Shown here: positions 3,739 through 5,655 of the stretch, in pieces
How the letters are laid out: the number at the start of each line of letters is the position of its first letter
Numbering within the stretch: position 1 is the first letter of the stretch
Assembly (NCBI GenBank): GCA_017629415.1
Contig: JAGBXG010000478.1
Location: 1-5,655 of the forward strand
From: Pseudomonadota bacterium
GTDB lineage: Bacteria; Myxococcota; Bradymonadia; UBA4248
Direction: 5' to 3'
DNA: 5,655 nucleotides
Made by a program: the position numbers and the translations under genes
Notes under the pieces: generated by a model
Database searches by the model: none
What the model was told of the DNA's origin: nothing
The model's input: the letters and a program-made list of their open reading frames with translations, nothing else

Positions 3739-5655
3739 CTACATCTGCAAAGCGCCGCGTAAGTCTCTCAGCTTATCTTTGACGGCAGCCAATGAATTCT
3801 GGCTCGCATCCAGCGAATTGCCGATGTCTTCAAATAATGCCTTCGGATCAAATTCACGAAGAACATTTTCCAAACGTGCGCGCACCTGACCCTGAAGCAT
3901 ATTCGGATCAATACGAACATAAGCCACAAAAACCTGCTGTAAATCGCCAATACTGCTGTCAAGCATGTTCAAATCCTCACGCCACTGACTGACAACATCG
4001 TTGATTTCTTGATACAGCCCGCGCAAACGTTCCAGCATACCTTGATCCATGCCGCCAGAAGAACTTGCAGATGATTTGGCCGCAGCCAGCGCCGATTCCA
4101 AGGACTCTCTTTCTTCTTCAAGTGCAGAAATCTGCCCCAGCATTTCGGAAATCTTAGCTTCAGCATCTGCATGACTCGACAACTGAGACTCAAGTTCGGC
4201 AATACGACTATTGGCATGGCGCAAATCTTCTGCCTGCTGATTGCCGTCAGCCGCCGCTTCTTCTGCTGCTCTGAGCTGCTTTTGTAAAAGCTCAACTTCA
4301 CTATTCTTCCGGTTCAAATTATCCCGTACCTGCGAAAGCTCCTGCATCAGCTGCGCACTTTCACCGCCACCCTGCGCACGCAATGTATCCTGCAATTGAC
4401 GAATCTCTCGCGCGCGATCATTCAGATTGCCCTTCAGCTCGCTGAACATCACCTCGTGCTGCTCAACAACCTTTTTCATGTCACGATTGCGACGCTGGCT
4501 CTCTTCCAATGCTTCATTCAGCGTATCGACATTCTCTTTCAGACGCTCACAATTCTCGCGCTCTTCTTTGCAAGAAAACTGCGCTAAATCCAGCTCGCGC
4601 TGCAAATCCTGCAAAAGACGATTTTTCTGCTGAAGCTGAACTTTTAAATCATTGATGGCTGTCTCGGCATTCGATGTCGCCATGCCTTTCGATTCCAGCG
4701 TTTCTTTGAGCGTCGAAAGCTCCATGCGAAGCGCTTCCGCATCATCTTGAGCTGTCACCAAATCACGGCGACATTCCTGATATTGCTCTTTCTGATGATC
4801 CAGTTGCTCCTTAAGCTTGTCGATCATATCCTTGAGACCTGTCACAACAGTCTCATGATATTCATTGCGCCGCTCATAATCCGTCAAAATCTGATCGCGT
4901 TCATCCAGCTTATCCTGAAGCTCTTTCACAATATCATCTTTGGAAACCGCACCCGAACGCGCTTCATCCAGCTCGCGACGCAACGTTGCCAACTCATCCT
5001 GAAGACGCAAAACTTCATCGCCTGCAGGCATCACACCGCTCGTCATCGCCGGTGCCTGAACCTGAGCATGCGGCGAAGCATAGACCACACCGCGTCCCGT
5101 CGGGGCACTCGCAAGCTTGTTGCGCGGATTTTCCGAAACCACTGGACCTTGCTGCGGCATCGCTTGCGATGGCTGACCCGGCATCGCTTGCGATGGCTGA
5201 TTCGGCATCGCCTGTGGCGGCTGACCCGGCATCTGCTGAGGCATCGACGGCTGCTGAGATGCATGAATCGGCGAACGCGGAGGATTCCCTCGCCCCTCTT
5301 GATAACCAGGACGAGCCGGCGGCTGCTGACCACCCTGATAATTCCCACGCGGATTATTGTAACCCATCTGAGGCTGATAAACAGGATTCTCACCCGAGGC
5401 CTGCGGCGGCATCTGGCCAGCCGACGGCATCTGAACTGCCTGCTCGCCCATACGAGGCACCTGCTCGCCTGCATCCGCAACCACGCGAATCGGAAAATTA
5501 CCGCATACCAACTCGCTGCCGACATAAAGCTCCAAGACTTCACCCGGCTGAAGACGCATACCGTCCACTTTCGTACCGTTCGTCGGACGACCGTTCGGCG
5601 GATCCTGTACTAAAAGCTTCCCGTCACGCCACATAATCATCGCATGAACTCGCGA
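3739..5655 (-). CDS. FHA-domain protein with long coiled coil (5' end missing)
   Basis: The frame is open to the right edge. Its first visible residues are SRVHAMIMWRDGKLLVQD, followed by NGTKVDGMRLQPGEVLELYVG. This is the phosphothreonine-binding half of a forkhead-associated domain, with the conserved SRxHA and NGT motifs, so the ATG at 5640 falls inside the domain and is not the start. Counting from that Met, the FHA domain ends near residue 55. A Pro/Gln/Met-rich, probably disordered linker runs from about 58 to 200 and includes 8-residue QAMPGQPS-type repeats. A long charged coiled coil spans about 205-525, and a helical C-terminal region about 530-633 ends at LRGALQM. No membrane segment is visible. 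FHA domains dock onto phosphothreonine made by Ser/Thr kinases, so I infer a signalling or scaffolding role. The link to the ycf46 operon rests on adjacency and shared strand alone. Confidence 0.9.
   Translation of the reverse strand, partial: SRVHAMIMWRDGKLLVQDPPNGRPTNGTKVDGMRLQPGEVLELYVGSELVCGNFPIRVVADAGEQVPRMGEQAVQMPSAGQMPPQASGENPVYQPQMGYNNPRGNYQGGQQPPARPGYQEGRGNPPRSPIHASQQPSMPQQMPGQPPQAMPNQPSQAMPGQPSQAMPQQGPVVSENPRNKLASAPTGRGVVYASPHAQVQAPAMTSGVMPAGDEVLRLQDELATLRRELDEARSGAVSKDDIVKELQDKLDERDQILTDYERRNEYHETVVTGLKDMIDKLKEQLDHQKEQYQECRRDLVTAQDDAEALRMELSTLKETLESKGMATSNAETAINDLKVQLQQKNRLLQDLQRELDLAQFSCKEERENCERLKENVDTLNEALEESQRRNRDMKKVVEQHEVMFSELKGNLNDRAREIRQLQDTLRAQGGGESAQLMQELSQVRDNLNRKNSEVELLQKQLRAAEEAAADGNQQAEDLRHANSRIAELESQLSSHADAEAKISEMLGQISALEEERESLESALAAAKSSASSSGGMDQGMLERLRGLYQEINDVVSQWREDLNMLDSSIGDLQQVFVAYVRIDPNMLQGQVRARLENVLREFDPKALFEDIGNSLDASQNSLAAVKDKLRDLRGALQM
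5161..5232 (-). repeat. three 24-bp in-frame tandem repeats in the FHA-protein linker
   Basis: Units 5161-5184, 5185-5208 and 5209-5232 encode MPGQPPQA, MPNQPSQA and MPGQPSQA in the disordered linker. The first two units differ at only two bases, and the third is more diverged. Because the unit is a multiple of three, copy-number changes would alter linker length without breaking the frame. Confidence 0.85.

Noticed and set aside
4747..5613. Long plus-strand frame (288 residues) opposite the FHA/coiled-coil gene
   Set aside because: It is Arg/Leu/His/Thr-rich low-complexity sequence mirroring the Gln/Pro-rich linker and coiled coil on the other strand.

Overview
This 5.66-kb bacterial window has moderate GC (roughly half by eye). 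Every gene I can support lies on the minus strand, so it is read from high to low coordinates. The gene content is an FHA/coiled-coil protein followed by a Ycf46-type AAA+ ATPase, a Ycf35/DUF1257 protein and a DUF2997 protein. Clusters of this kind are known from cyanobacteria and red-algal plastids, and also from non-phototrophs such as myxobacteria-like Deltaproteobacteria and Planctomycetes. Nothing photosynthetic is visible. A large FHA protein with a Pro/Gln-rich linker suits a myxobacterial or related lineage, but this assignment is tentative.

Layout, in order of transcription: (1) 5655-3739, the 3' part of a large FHA-domain protein whose start lies beyond the right edge. (2) 3738-3516, a 223-bp intergenic region with two 41-bp imperfect tandem repeats and two short palindromes. 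It probably holds the promoter of the next operon. (3) 3515-1239, the compact ycf46 - ycf35 (DUF1257) - DUF2997 operon, closed by a clear intrinsic terminator at 1185-1218. (4) 1165-1111, a hairpin-forming G-rich intergenic segment. (5) 1073-318, an unrecognised 251-residue protein. (6) 317-1, a mostly non-coding stretch with two copies of a double-hairpin repeat, a symmetrical terminator-like inverted repeat, and possibly the first codons of another gene leaving the left edge.

The three-gene operon is the biological core. It encodes a AAA+ ATPase with intact Walker A, Walker B and arginine-finger residues and a diverged N-terminal domain, together with two small partner proteins of unknown biochemistry. 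I infer that they form one ATP-driven protein-remodelling or regulatory complex. The FHA protein next to it would bind phosphothreonine, but a functional link rests only on adjacency.

The most distinctive non-coding signal is an approximately 45-bp repeat seen three times, once inside the operon between ycf46 and ycf35. Each copy forms two adjacent hairpins around a near-invariant TTGGYGGGGT linker. The stems differ between copies by compensatory base changes, which suggests that the folded structure is what is maintained.
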